Source: Ferruginibacter sp.
Lineage (GTDB): Bacteria > Bacteroidota > Bacteroidia > Chitinophagales > Chitinophagaceae
Reading direction: 5' to 3'
NCBI GenBank assembly: GCA_025352695.1
Contig: JANXSK010000208.1
Coordinates: 1 to 46,404, forward strand
Length of the DNA: 46,404 nt
Below, piece after piece: positions 1 to 8,788 of the stretch. The notes under the pieces were generated by a model. The model ran no database searches, was not told where the DNA came from, and saw only the letters and a program-made list of their open reading frames with translations. Position numbers and translations under genes: made by a program. Each line of letters begins with the position of its first letter. Within the stretch, counting starts at the first letter, position 1.

Positions 1-94
1 CATAACAGTAAAGGCCTACTGTTATGCCGCTTGATTTACATGCTGCTATATGGGCTTGCATTACCTGAGCCTGCGTTATATTGTTGTGTTCCAT
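1..94 (-). CDS. Partial IS66-type accessory (TnpA-like) protein, N-terminus only
   Basis: Reading leftward from ATG at 94, an open frame of 31 codons runs off the window edge. Its middle (HIAACKSSGITVGLYCY) resembles the start of the small helix-turn-helix accessory protein of IS66-family elements, which usually has a stretch of the form W..SGls...FC. That family sits beside tnpB and the large transposase and is needed for transposition. The G-rich tract at about 130-155, just outside the gene, could be the element's end, but I cannot test for a terminal inverted repeat because the other end is outside the window. The identification rests on about 20 residues and is tentative. Confidence 0.4.
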   Translation of the reverse strand, partial: MEHNNITQAQVMQAHIAACKSSGITVGLYCY

Positions 95-257
95 AATCGC
101 AAAGCTCACTACTCATTGTTAAACATGAAAGATGGGGTTGGTGGAGGGGATACTGTAATACAACAAAATGTTGCCGTAGATTTTTATTTCTCTGGATAGT
201 ACATTTTTTCTAATTCTTCATGTTACAACCTGATTTAATTAATAAAAATGTAAACAC

Positions 258-282
258 TTATTATGTATATTTGTTCGTACAA
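258..282. promoter_or_regulatory. Candidate operator-like site
   Basis: The first 22 bases (258-279) match the block upstream of susC (8558-8579) at 17 of 22 positions by eye, including the shared start TTATTATGTA and the shared end CGTA. The right part, TTGTTCGTACAA, is an imperfect inverted repeat resembling operators of GntR-type sugar regulators such as AraR. No intact gene follows closely, only the broken dioxygenase gene, so this could be a relic operator or coincidence in AT-rich DNA. Confidence 0.25.
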
Positions 283-379
283 TAAAATTAAGCCAAAATC
301 TTCAAAATTTAAATCTCTATTTCAATTTTAAAGATTTTGATATCAGACAATTGTAATAAATATTGAGCTATGTAATTAA

Positions 380-517
380 TTAGTTAGCTTTTTTGCTTTT
401 AGATGGATTGGTCAGCACTTTTTTACAGGTAAATATCCATCCGAATAACACTGTGTAAATGGCTAATAAAAAAGAAGAAATAATATTTATGGGTGCTAAA
501 TTTTTAAGGCTTTGCAT
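380..517 (-). CDS. Possible small membrane protein (45 aa)
   Basis: An ATG at 517 opens a 45-codon frame ending in TAA at 380-382. The product has one hydrophobic stretch (about residues 9-30, including FLLAIYTVLFGWIFTC) followed by a basic tail rich in Lys and Ser. That is the layout of a single-span membrane peptide with its C-terminus in the cytoplasm. It could equally be the surviving C-terminus of a larger membrane protein. No family is recognised, and no ribosome-binding site stands out. Confidence 0.3.
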   Translation of the reverse strand: MQSLKNLAPINIISSFLLAIYTVLFGWIFTCKKVLTNPSKSKKAN

Positions 518-838
518 TTTTAAAAAAACATAAGCAGTTATGATTTTTGATAAACTAGTGTCAAATAGCGTTCATTTAAATCGTGAAGATTACATACAAA
601 TTGTTTCGCCTGAATTGAAAAAAATATTCGTTGCAACATCAAACAAATAACCAACAATTGAAACCAAACTATTAAATATTCCTTGTTTTATAAAATAGCA
701 TTATGATTAACTCACAATACTTTAATCAACAAATATGAAAAGTACAGCACCTGAATTAATTATTGATCTTGCTAATTATAGTACGCCAATCAGCAACTTG
801 TTTCAACAACCAAAAAATGTGAGGAGTAACAACAATAT

Positions 839-1695
839 ATGTTTTCACAGGAGCAGTTTGATGCTTTTAAAACGAAATGATTTATTAGTAGAATTAAAAT
901 ATTAACAGAAGACCAGGTGAATTTGTTACAGCAAAAACTTGTAAAATTGCAATCTTTAAGTGCAGAGAAAAAAGCATTGTTTTATCATTATGAAAGCAAC
1001 GAATGTGAAGATCTACCCAAAGTAATTTTTCATGTTATTATAGCATGGCGGGTAACAACTGATTTCATTATTTAATCTGGTCGCCTGCTTACCGTATGGC
1101 TGCATACCAATTGTTAGGACAATCATTTAGTTTTTTTCATAATCAGTTATTTTGTAAGCCTGCCGAACATGGCGGCGAATTAGCCTGGCTCCTGGATTAT
1201 TCTTATTGGACTTTTACAAAACCGATGCACCATCTTACTTGCTGGATAGGTTTGAATGACGCTAACATAGACAATAGCTGCCTGTATTTTGTTCAGGGAA
1301 GCCACAAATGGGGTTTACTTCCTATTATAGGATTGACTTGTGGCATGGATGCCGTAAGAGAAATATTAAGCAGTGAACAAGTAGAAGCGTTTGATAAAAG
1401 AGTACCGAATGAATTATTAAAAGGGTATACAAGTTTCCATTATCCTTTAATGATGCATGGATCATATACAAATACTTCTAGTCGACCAAGAAGAGCCGTT
1501 GTACTGAATGCAATGGATTATCAAACATTGGGTAACACTGCTGATTATGAAAGAAAAGAAGCATTAAAAAATTTTCCGGATATGCCGCAGGATAAGATAC
1601 TGGATAGTCAATTATTCCCCTTGCTATTTGAGGGAGATAAAGAACTTGTGGGTGTAGGAAGAGAAATACCCATAATTAATATTAAGGAATTTTAA
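839..1695 (+). pseudogene. Broken phytanoyl-CoA dioxygenase (PhyH)-like gene
   Basis: The intact family are Fe(II)/2-oxoglutarate oxygenases with an HxD...H iron site. Here ATG 839 (preceded by GAGGAG) starts MFSQEQFDAF and hits an in-frame TGA at 878-880. The same frame then continues with a good sequence (ILTEDQVNLLQQKLVKLQ) until about 1065, where a one-base loss moves the reading into the frame that is open from 1096 to 1695. That last part has the typical PhyH core (CLYFVQGSHKWG, FHYPLMMHGSYTN). Where family members have WHxD, this copy reads AWLLDYSYW, so the first iron-binding His is gone while the distal His survives. The stop, the frameshift and the lost ligand all indicate a dead gene. 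A 56-codon ORF at 735-905 overlaps its start in another frame and may be a scrap of an upstream gene. Confidence 0.8.
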
Positions 1696-1743
1696 GCTCT
1701 GTCTATTATTTATTTTGTCACAAGAATTATAAATTTAAAAGTT

Positions 1744-3909
1744 ATGAAAATACCAGCTTATAAAATCTGTGCGCTTATTGTTTGTTGCTTGTTGAATGCC
1801 GCCTTCATTTTTGCGGCCGGTAATCACAGTAATAAAATGAATATAGATTCACTTTTACCACATACAAAAGTCGCAGGTATTCCTACGCTTGATGAATTAG
1901 GGGGCGATTGGTTATTAATGAGCCAGGTTGCAAATATGCCTGCTGTTCATAACTTTAACCACATGCTGGTGGTAAACCGTGACTTAACCTCTTATTATTA
2001 TTTTCCAGGGGGAATATATCCCTGGAAACAAGGACACCCAAATATAAAATTAACTATTGATGGGGAAGAATATTCTGCAATTGAAACACGCTGTTTTGCT
2101 TATAAAGCCCTTCGCCGTAATAAAGATTGTAATGGCATTTCTGTAGAAACTGATGTCCGCATGATAAATGAATCACGAAATGTTATGTGCAGAATTACTG
2201 CAACCAATACAACTATACTGCCTCGCCATCTAAACGTGGTGTTACGTGTCCCGGGCAAATTGATGGAAGATGGTATTGGTGTTTCTAATGGTAGTCAGCG
2301 GCCTGGAGTAATTTCTATTGTGCGGCCAGCCCATAAACCAACAGAAATATCAGTAGAGAAGGACACTGTTATCTGGCACTGGATAGTTGATCTTCCAAAA
2401 GGCGGTTCATCAAATATTGAATATGCAGTAGGTGATGAAGTTTCGGAAAAAGCAACTCAGACTAATAGCGTTGTTACTAAATGGGCTGCAGGTTTTACTA
2501 CTTATTTTAACAATTGTAAAATCAATTGGGAAAATCGCTGGGTCGATGCATTTACGCCAGGCAATAAACATTTTTCGGGTCATTTACCCATTTTAAAAAG
2601 TAAGGATGTTGCATTGATGCGTAACTATTATGTCGGAGCCTGGACAATGCTGGCGCTTGAGCGTACCCAATTTCCAGTATCCAATCGTTCTTTTATTACA
2701 AGTGGCGAACGGGAAGATGGTACGCAGTTTTATTGGGACGCATCCATGCAATCTACTTCATGGGCGCTGCTTGAACCGGTAGGGATGAAGGCCTCACTAC
2801 GCCGCTGGTTAGTGCAAAATCCACGTACGGGCCAAGGCAGTGGATATGCGCTTGACTTAAGAACTATGAGGGGTTTTGATACAACAAATTATGCAAGTAT
2901 CAATGGATATGCTTTTAACGCCTGCACTATCTTTAAAACCATTAACGATTACTTGCGCATTAAAAATGATCGTGCTTTTTTAAGTGAGAAATTAGAGAAT
3001 GGAAAAACGGTGTTAGAAACCCTGGATGCCCTTGCTACAGACTGGGAAACACTTCCCAAAGGGCATGATGGATTATCTAACTATGGCGAAAATAATAACC
3101 TGCTTGAATGTGCGCCTTCCTATGTAAATTTTGTACCTTCTTGTAATGCGCAAAATATTTGGATGATGCGGGAAGCGGCTAAATGGTATTTGCTGAAAGG
3201 CAATTTGGTAAGGGCTAAAGCATTAGAATTAAAAGTTTCAATATATCTTCCTAAGGTGTTGGCACTATATAAACAGGGCAGTGGTGTATGGAATGCGTGG
3301 CAGGTAAATGGTAAAAAAGTAGAGTTGCGCCATTGTGTAGATTTTATTTATGTTGGCAATGCTTTAAAAAATGACCTTACAAAAAATCAAAAGCTCGAAA
3401 TGGTTTCCTTTGTTAAAGATGAATTGTTTACCCGGGATTGGATGCGTGCAATGAGCTTGCAAGATGCTGCCGCTGCAAATTCAGATAGGCCAGATCATGG
3501 TCCAATGGGTGCTTATGATGGTTGGATACCATTAACTGTTAATACTATGTGGAATTTAGGAGACGCCATTGCAGCGTACGCATTTTATCGCAGAACGGCA
3601 GTAGTTACAAGAGAAGGACCTTTTGCCCAGGCACGTGAATTTTTTGGTTCTAACCGCACCGGGTACAATGCGCCGGTACGTATAGCCGAAAGGCAAGGCT
3701 GCATGAAGGAATGCATTAGCGGTGTCGCTTTTAGTGATGTGGTAATTAATACTTTTTTTGGATTTGATCCGCAGGTTGGTAATGAAAATATGATTGTAGA
3801 TCCAGCTACTCCTCGTCCATTTATCGGAGAGCTGTTAAATGTTCATTTTGCAGGAAAAGAATTTACTCTACATGCAGGAGTAAAAGGAGTTAAAAGTATT
3901 CCTAAATGA
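1744..3909 (+). CDS. Secreted (alpha/alpha)6-barrel glycosidase-like protein
   Basis: The product is 721 aa with a signal peptide (residues 1-25, hydrophobic core CALIVCCLLNAAFIFA, likely cut near AAG). Residues about 40-260 look like a beta-rich N-terminal domain. Residues about 285-700 have the repeated Trp- and acid-rich helical pattern of six-hairpin glycosidases (for example FYWDASMQSTSWALLEP and YDGWIPLTVNTMWNLGDAI), similar in style to GH63/MGH1-like or trehalase-like enzymes. I cannot name the CAZy family or the catalytic pair. It is probably periplasmic and would release sugar from oligosaccharides imported by the SusC/SusD pair downstream. The gene appears intact and slightly richer in G+C than its neighbours. 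The following remnant at 4078-4530 points to a second glycosidase once present here. Confidence 0.6.
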   Translation: MKIPAYKICALIVCCLLNAAFIFAAGNHSNKMNIDSLLPHTKVAGIPTLDELGGDWLLMSQVANMPAVHNFNHMLVVNRDLTSYYYFPGGIYPWKQGHPNIKLTIDGEEYSAIETRCFAYKALRRNKDCNGISVETDVRMINESRNVMCRITATNTTILPRHLNVVLRVPGKLMEDGIGVSNGSQRPGVISIVRPAHKPTEISVEKDTVIWHWIVDLPKGGSSNIEYAVGDEVSEKATQTNSVVTKWAAGFTTYFNNCKINWENRWVDAFTPGNKHFSGHLPILKSKDVALMRNYYVGAWTMLALERTQFPVSNRSFITSGEREDGTQFYWDASMQSTSWALLEPVGMKASLRRWLVQNPRTGQGSGYALDLRTMRGFDTTNYASINGYAFNACTIFKTINDYLRIKNDRAFLSEKLENGKTVLETLDALATDWETLPKGHDGLSNYGENNNLLECAPSYVNFVPSCNAQNIWMMREAAKWYLLKGNLVRAKALELKVSIYLPKVLALYKQGSGVWNAWQVNGKKVELRHCVDFIYVGNALKNDLTKNQKLEMVSFVKDELFTRDWMRAMSLQDAAAANSDRPDHGPMGAYDGWIPLTVNTMWNLGDAIAAYAFYRRTAVVTREGPFAQAREFFGSNRTGYNAPVRIAERQGCMKECISGVAFSDVVINTFFGFDPQVGNENMIVDPATPRPFIGELLNVHFAGKEFTLHAGVKGVKSIPK

Positions 3910-4077
3910 TACAATGGTTATAGCCATAAAATTACCTGCTGTAAACCAATAGAATTTTATGGTAGAGATAGCCTGCTTATTTAGCCAAAAATTAAAGTAT
4001 AAACTGATTATTATACAAACAATATCTTGACACAAAAGCAGGGAATCAAATTTATAAAATGATAAGAAAAATTATAA

Positions 4078-4530
4078 AATTCTTTTTTGTGGAACATAAA
4101 TTTAAGGTTATGGCAGGCTGGTTCTTGGAGTGAAAAATTGAGGGCTCGGGCCGTTAACAAAAATGTACAAACAGTTCGGGATTTAACTCAAAATTCTTGG
4201 GAAGCACGCTTACCTTTATTAACTGGCGTTGCGGACGGAGCATCAGGAAAATTGGCTTCTAAAAAGGAAGGTATTGCTGTTTCAAGAAAAGGGATTATGG
4301 TAACAGCTTTTGGCGAAAACCCAGATGGTAAGGGACTCATACTTCGATTGTGTGAGCAAGCAGGAATTAGTGGAATTGTTACCATTAAACTAGGTCAGGG
4401 ATCAAAATATACAAAAGCTTCATCCGTAAACCTTAGAGTTGAAGTACTAGATAAAACGATCAATATTAATGCAAATAAATTAAGCTTTTTATCAAAAGTG
4501 TATGCGCCTGCCAGCTATATTTTAAAGTAA
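4078..4530 (+). pseudogene. Remnant C-terminus of a large secreted glycosidase-like protein
   Basis: The frame is open from 4078, just after an in-frame TAA at 4075-4077, and its only early start-like codon is TTG at 4087. The 147 codons have no signal peptide. They read as the end of a much larger enzyme: an AGSWSEKLRA segment, then VTAFGENPDGKGLILRL, an AGISGIVTIKL beta-sandwich segment, and a terminal YAPASYIL. This is the texture of the C-terminal beta domain of large glycosidases. The residue after ILRL is Cys, where I would expect Trp (TGG to TGT). Truncation and the missing start suggest a gene fragment. I do not know the exact family. Confidence 0.55.
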
Positions 4531-4719
4531 AAATTAAAAGAAAAATTGGTAACAACAGACAACAGTGCATCTTTAAAGGTTATATTTAATTTAAGACTAC
4601 AATATAGAGATATCCCTATCTATCTTTTAGATAATTTTATTTTAAACCAGAAAATTAACAACCTTTATCTTACAATAACATTGCTCAATAACTGATTATT
4701 TTATGTTTAAATAAAGCTT

Positions 4720-7700
4720 ATGAAAATCCTTCGCTACGTCATTTTTTTTATAACTATTTCGTTGTGGCAGGTGTCCTGTAAACAAAATGGTAAACTATTT
4801 CAATTAGTCTCCTCTGCGCACACTGGAATTAGCTTTAACAATAAAATTGTAGAAACCGATTCTATTAATCCTATAGATGTTACCAATATCTACAATGGTG
4901 GTGGTGTAGGTATTGGAGATTTTAATAATGACGGATTACCAGATATTTATTTTACTGGAAACATGGTATCCAACAAACTGTATTTAAATAAAGGGGATCT
5001 AAAATTTGAAGATATTACAGAAGAAGCAAACGTAAATGGTGAGGGTAAATGGTGTAAGGGAATATCGGTAATAGATATCAATAATGATGGATGGCTTGAC
5101 ATGTATATTAGCGTATCTATGGATAAGGATCCGGAAAAAAGAAAAAATCTTTTATACGTTAACCAGGGCCTTAATAAAAAAGGAATTCCAATATTTAAAG
5201 AAGAGGCGAAAGAGTATGGATTGGATGATACCACCCATTCAACCATGGCAGCTTTTTTTGATTATGATAATGATGGCGACCTGGATATGTACCTGGTTGT
5301 AAATCAAATTTTACCAAACATAAACCCTTCTATTTTTAAACCTATTATCACAGATGGATCCTTCCCCAGCACAGGTAGGTTATACAAAAATGAATGGAAT
5401 GCAGGATTAAATCATCCCGTGTATACGGATGTTACAAAACAAGCTGGGCTTACCATTGAAGGATATGGGCATGGTGTAAATATTGCAGATATTAATAAAG
5501 ATGGATGGAAGGATATTTTTGTAACCAATGATTTTATATCCAACGATTTACTGTATATAAATAACCATGATGGCACTTTTACTGATAAATCGGCTTCCTA
5601 TTTTAAACATACTTCCAGTAACGGAATGGGGCAGGATGTAATAGATATTAATAACGATGGATTATCAGATATTATAGAACTCGATATGAACCCTGAAGAT
5701 AATTATCGTAAAAAAATGATGTTAAGCGGAAGTAGTTATCAATCATTTCTGCTTAATGATATGTTTAAATACCAGTACCAATATGTACGAAATACGTTGC
5801 AGCTTAATCAGGGCCCACGGATAAATTCTAACGATACAATTGGTGATCCTATTTTTAGTGAGATTGGGTACTTTGCAGGTATTGAGGCAACAGATTGGAG
5901 CTGGAGTCCGTTAGTTGCTGATTTTGATAATGATGGGTACAGGGATTTAGTTGTAACCAATGGTTTTCCTAAAGATATTACTGATCATGATTTTATCGCT
6001 TTTAGGAAAGAAGGTGCTCCCGTCACTTCTCAAGCGGTTACTTTAGGGCAAATACCGCAGGTTAAATTACACAACTACGGGTTTCATAATAATGGTAATT
6101 GCACCTTTACTGAGGTTTCTAATAATTGGGGATTGAACAAAGTTTCTTTTTCAAATGGAGCAGCTTATGCAGATTTGGATAATGACGGTGATTTAGATAT
6201 GATTGTAAATAACATCAATGAGGAGGCTTTTGTTTATAAAAATACCTTGATGGATTCAAAGCCGGCTGATAAACATTATTTGTCTGTAAAACTTATTGGT
6301 GATTCATTAAACGTTAATGGATTAGGTACCTGGATAGAATTATATTATAATGGTAAGCAGCAAGTTTATGAACAAACACCCTATCGCGGTTACCTATCTT
6401 CCATTCAATTAGAAGCACATTTTGGGTTTCAAAATGAACGCATGGTTGATTCTATTGTAATTAAATGGCCTGATGGTAAAATACAAGTACTTAAAAATAT
6501 CAACCTGGATCAGACTATAAAAATAAATAAAAAAAATGCAGTTGATAGCTATAGCTGGAATAATTTGATAGTAGCAAAAAATACTATTTTTAAAGAAGTA
6601 ACAGATTCAGTAGGAATAAAATTTACACACGCTCAAATAGATTATGTTGATTTTAATATTCAAAAATTGTTGCCCCATAAATTTTCAGAATACGGCCCAT
6701 CACTGGCTGCTGGCGATTTAAATGGCGATGGATTGGATGATATTATTGTTGGAGGAAATTCTTCTTTCAGTCCATCTATTTTACTGCAACAGGTAAATGG
6801 TTCTTTTTTACAAAAAGATTTAATGCAATTGCCAGAAAATAATACAGTTCAGTTTTTGGATATGGGTATTACTTTATTTGATGCTGATGGAGATGGCGAT
6901 TTGGATATTTATTTAGCTCATGGGGGCTATGATAGTAAATCAAATGCTGCGGCTTATCAAGATAAATTTTACACCAATGATGGTAAAGGAAATTTTACAG
7001 AAGATTTAGCTGCGCCACTTCAAAATTTCGCAAGTAAGTCTTGCGTAAGAGCAATAGATTACGATAAAGATGGTGACCTTGATCTTTTTATTGCTGGTCG
7101 TGTTGATCCCTGGAACTATCCCAAACCTGTATCAAGTTTTATTTACAGAAACGATTCAAAAAATGGCCATATTAAATTTACAGATGTAACAAACGAAGTG
7201 GCAAAAGGGTTAAATAATATTGGCCTTGTTTGTGATGCAATGTTTACCGATTTTGATAATGATGGCTGGCCAGATCTTATTTTAGCTGGAGAATGGATGC
7301 CGGTAACTTTCTTTAAAAATGATAAAGGGAACTTTAGAAATGTAACAGCTCTTTCTAAAATTGGTAACCAGATAGGCTGGTGGAATACCATTGCTGCAGG
7401 CGACTTTGATAATGATGGTGACATTGATTATGTTGTAGGTAACTTAGGGCAAAACTCCATTTATAAACCCAATGCGCAATATCCGGTTTCTATTTATGCT
7501 AAAGATTTCGATAACAATGGCAGCTTCGATGCAATCCCTTCTCTATACCTTCCTGCAAGCCAGGAAGAGCCAGTAAAAAAAGAATTTCCAGCGCCATCAA
7601 GGGATGATATTATAAAACAAATAATAGGAATGCGTTCAAAGTTCCAAAATTATAAATCGTATGCTACAGCTACAATGAACCAACTTTTTACAGCAGAACA

Positions 7701-8307
7701 ACTTAAAGATGCTTTAATATTAAACGCAAATAATTTTACTTCTTCTTATTGCAAAAATGAGGGTAATGGTAAATTTACCTTGGTGCCATTGCCTTTTCAG
7801 GCGCAATTATCAACGCTTAGTGGAATGATTGTAGATGATTTTGATGGTGATGGAAACCTTGATGTGGTAATAAATACAAATGATTTTGGTACAGAAGTAA
7901 CCATTGGTAGGTACGACGCTTTAAATGGCTTAATGCTCAAGGGGGATGGAAAGGGTAATTTTATACCACAGACAATATTACAAAGTGGTGTTTTTATTCC
8001 AGGAAACGGAAAAGCTTTAATAAAGTTAAGAGGAAAAAATAATAGCTACCTGATGGCCGCAGCACAAAATCGTGGACTTTTAAAAGTTTTCGAACTTAAA
8101 AAAGGCAGCGCTAACTTATCGATATTATCCAATGATGAAAGTGCGGAAATAGAATTTAAAAATGGGAAAAAACAAAAACTGGAATTTTATTATGGTGCTT
8201 CTTTTTTATCACAATCTGCAAGATTTTTAAAAATTGATAAAGATGTTTTATCGGTAGTTATATTCAATAGCCACGGTAAAACAAGGAAAATAAATTTTAA
8301 TGAATAA
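4720..8307 (+). CDS. FG-GAP/VCBS repeat lipoprotein with ASPIC/UnbV domain (CRTAC1-like)
   Basis: This 1195-aa protein starts with a lipoprotein signal (lipobox WQVSC, Cys20), so it is probably anchored to the outer membrane. It has about fourteen FG-GAP-type calcium-binding repeats with the DxDxDG loop (for example DFNNDGLPDIYF, DINNDGWLDMY, DYDNDGDLDMY, DADGDGDLDIY, DFDGDGNLDVV). They form two sets, probably two seven-bladed propellers, separated by an ASPIC/UnbV domain at about residues 520-605 (GLGTWIELYYNGKQ, VIKWPDGKIQ). Proteins of this type often accompany SusC/SusD systems in Bacteroidota and are thought to bind glycans or proteins at the surface, but no precise role is established. 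Its position just upstream of susC suggests a surface accessory of the same locus. Confidence 0.85.
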   Translation: MKILRYVIFFITISLWQVSCKQNGKLFQLVSSAHTGISFNNKIVETDSINPIDVTNIYNGGGVGIGDFNNDGLPDIYFTGNMVSNKLYLNKGDLKFEDITEEANVNGEGKWCKGISVIDINNDGWLDMYISVSMDKDPEKRKNLLYVNQGLNKKGIPIFKEEAKEYGLDDTTHSTMAAFFDYDNDGDLDMYLVVNQILPNINPSIFKPIITDGSFPSTGRLYKNEWNAGLNHPVYTDVTKQAGLTIEGYGHGVNIADINKDGWKDIFVTNDFISNDLLYINNHDGTFTDKSASYFKHTSSNGMGQDVIDINNDGLSDIIELDMNPEDNYRKKMMLSGSSYQSFLLNDMFKYQYQYVRNTLQLNQGPRINSNDTIGDPIFSEIGYFAGIEATDWSWSPLVADFDNDGYRDLVVTNGFPKDITDHDFIAFRKEGAPVTSQAVTLGQIPQVKLHNYGFHNNGNCTFTEVSNNWGLNKVSFSNGAAYADLDNDGDLDMIVNNINEEAFVYKNTLMDSKPADKHYLSVKLIGDSLNVNGLGTWIELYYNGKQQVYEQTPYRGYLSSIQLEAHFGFQNERMVDSIVIKWPDGKIQVLKNINLDQTIKINKKNAVDSYSWNNLIVAKNTIFKEVTDSVGIKFTHAQIDYVDFNIQKLLPHKFSEYGPSLAAGDLNGDGLDDIIVGGNSSFSPSILLQQVNGSFLQKDLMQLPENNTVQFLDMGITLFDADGDGDLDIYLAHGGYDSKSNAAAYQDKFYTNDGKGNFTEDLAAPLQNFASKSCVRAIDYDKDGDLDLFIAGRVDPWNYPKPVSSFIYRNDSKNGHIKFTDVTNEVAKGLNNIGLVCDAMFTDFDNDGWPDLILAGEWMPVTFFKNDKGNFRNVTALSKIGNQIGWWNTIAAGDFDNDGDIDYVVGNLGQNSIYKPNAQYPVSIYAKDFDNNGSFDAIPSLYLPASQEEPVKKEFPAPSRDDIIKQIIGMRSKFQNYKSYATATMNQLFTAEQLKDALILNANNFTSSYCKNEGNGKFTLVPLPFQAQLSTLSGMIVDDFDGDGNLDVVINTNDFGTEVTIGRYDALNGLMLKGDGKGNFIPQTILQSGVFIPGNGKALIKLRGKNNSYLMAAAQNRGLLKVFELKKGSANLSILSNDESAEIEFKNGKKQKLEFYYGASFLSQSARFLKIDKDVLSVVIFNSHGKTRKINFNE

Positions 8308-8542
8308 TTTTTAATACACAACTTGCTCATCAACTACAGCTTTAATTTTATTAAAACTATCATAGATAAAATCGAGTATTACTTACTTAAAAGAAAAATA
8401 CAACCGATTTTATTTGAATTAGATTTGATCCTTATATGCCAATCTGAAGATTAAGCAAGTACTGCCTGAGATCAACCTACCTGTAAAAATGTTGAAATTA
8501 TTTTACATAAATTAAAAAAAATCATTAACAAAAATTTTACAT

Positions 8543-8550
8543 TACTTTTG
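8543..8550 (+). promoter_or_regulatory. Candidate -7 promoter element for susC
   Basis: TACTTTTG matches the Bacteroidota -7 consensus TAnnTTTG at every fixed position. I do not see a convincing TTTG -33 element at the right spacing, so the assignment rests on the -7 box and on its position in front of susC. Confidence 0.4.
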
Positions 8551-8562
8551 AAATATATTATT

Positions 8563-8575
8563 ATGTACATACATA
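8563..8575. promoter_or_regulatory. Shared motif ATGTACATACATA, candidate operator
   Basis: This 13-nt sequence is identical to one at 13932-13944 upstream of the kinase-isomerase gene. It begins with the perfect palindrome ATGTACAT and lies about 13 bases downstream of a -7-like element, where a repressor would block transcription. The nearby GntR/UTRA regulator (19819-20547) is the obvious candidate to bind it. That link is inference. Confidence 0.4.
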
Positions 8576-8788
8576 CGTAGTTGTTTTAATGTTATTTTAT
8601 AAGGATAAAATTCTAAATAATTCAAGCAAAAATTATTAAATATTTTTTTTACTAATAATCATGATTAAAATATGGAACAATCGCATAGCCCATAATTAAA
8701 AATGCTTTTAATACAGGTTTTTTGTTTAGTGAACTAACACTGAAATATAGAAGCCAAATTTAAATTTATAAACAATTAATTGCCAATC

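Larger units (their letters stand above)
95..734. other. Long low-coding stretch with few features
   Basis: This AT-rich stretch has no long open frame. It holds a possible 45-aa minus-strand membrane peptide (380-517, listed separately), a near-palindrome TTGTTCGTACAA at 271-282, and a 36-codon plus-strand ORF at 540-650 that matches nothing I know. The likely outer end of the IS66-type element falls near 150. It may be the degraded border of an insertion. Confidence 0.4.
8308..8788. other. Upstream regulatory region of susC
   Basis: This 480-bp AT-rich gap has no coding potential that I can see. It carries a Bacteroidota -7-like element at 8543-8550 and the 13-nt motif ATGTACATACATA at 8563-8575, both listed separately. 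If transcription starts near 8557, the leader would be about 230 nt, with the motif inside or next to the start region, as expected for a repressor site. Confidence 0.5.

Noticed and set aside
540..650. 36-codon plus-strand ORF
   Set aside because: It is short, has no recognisable features or ribosome site, and lies in a degraded gap; chance or scrap.
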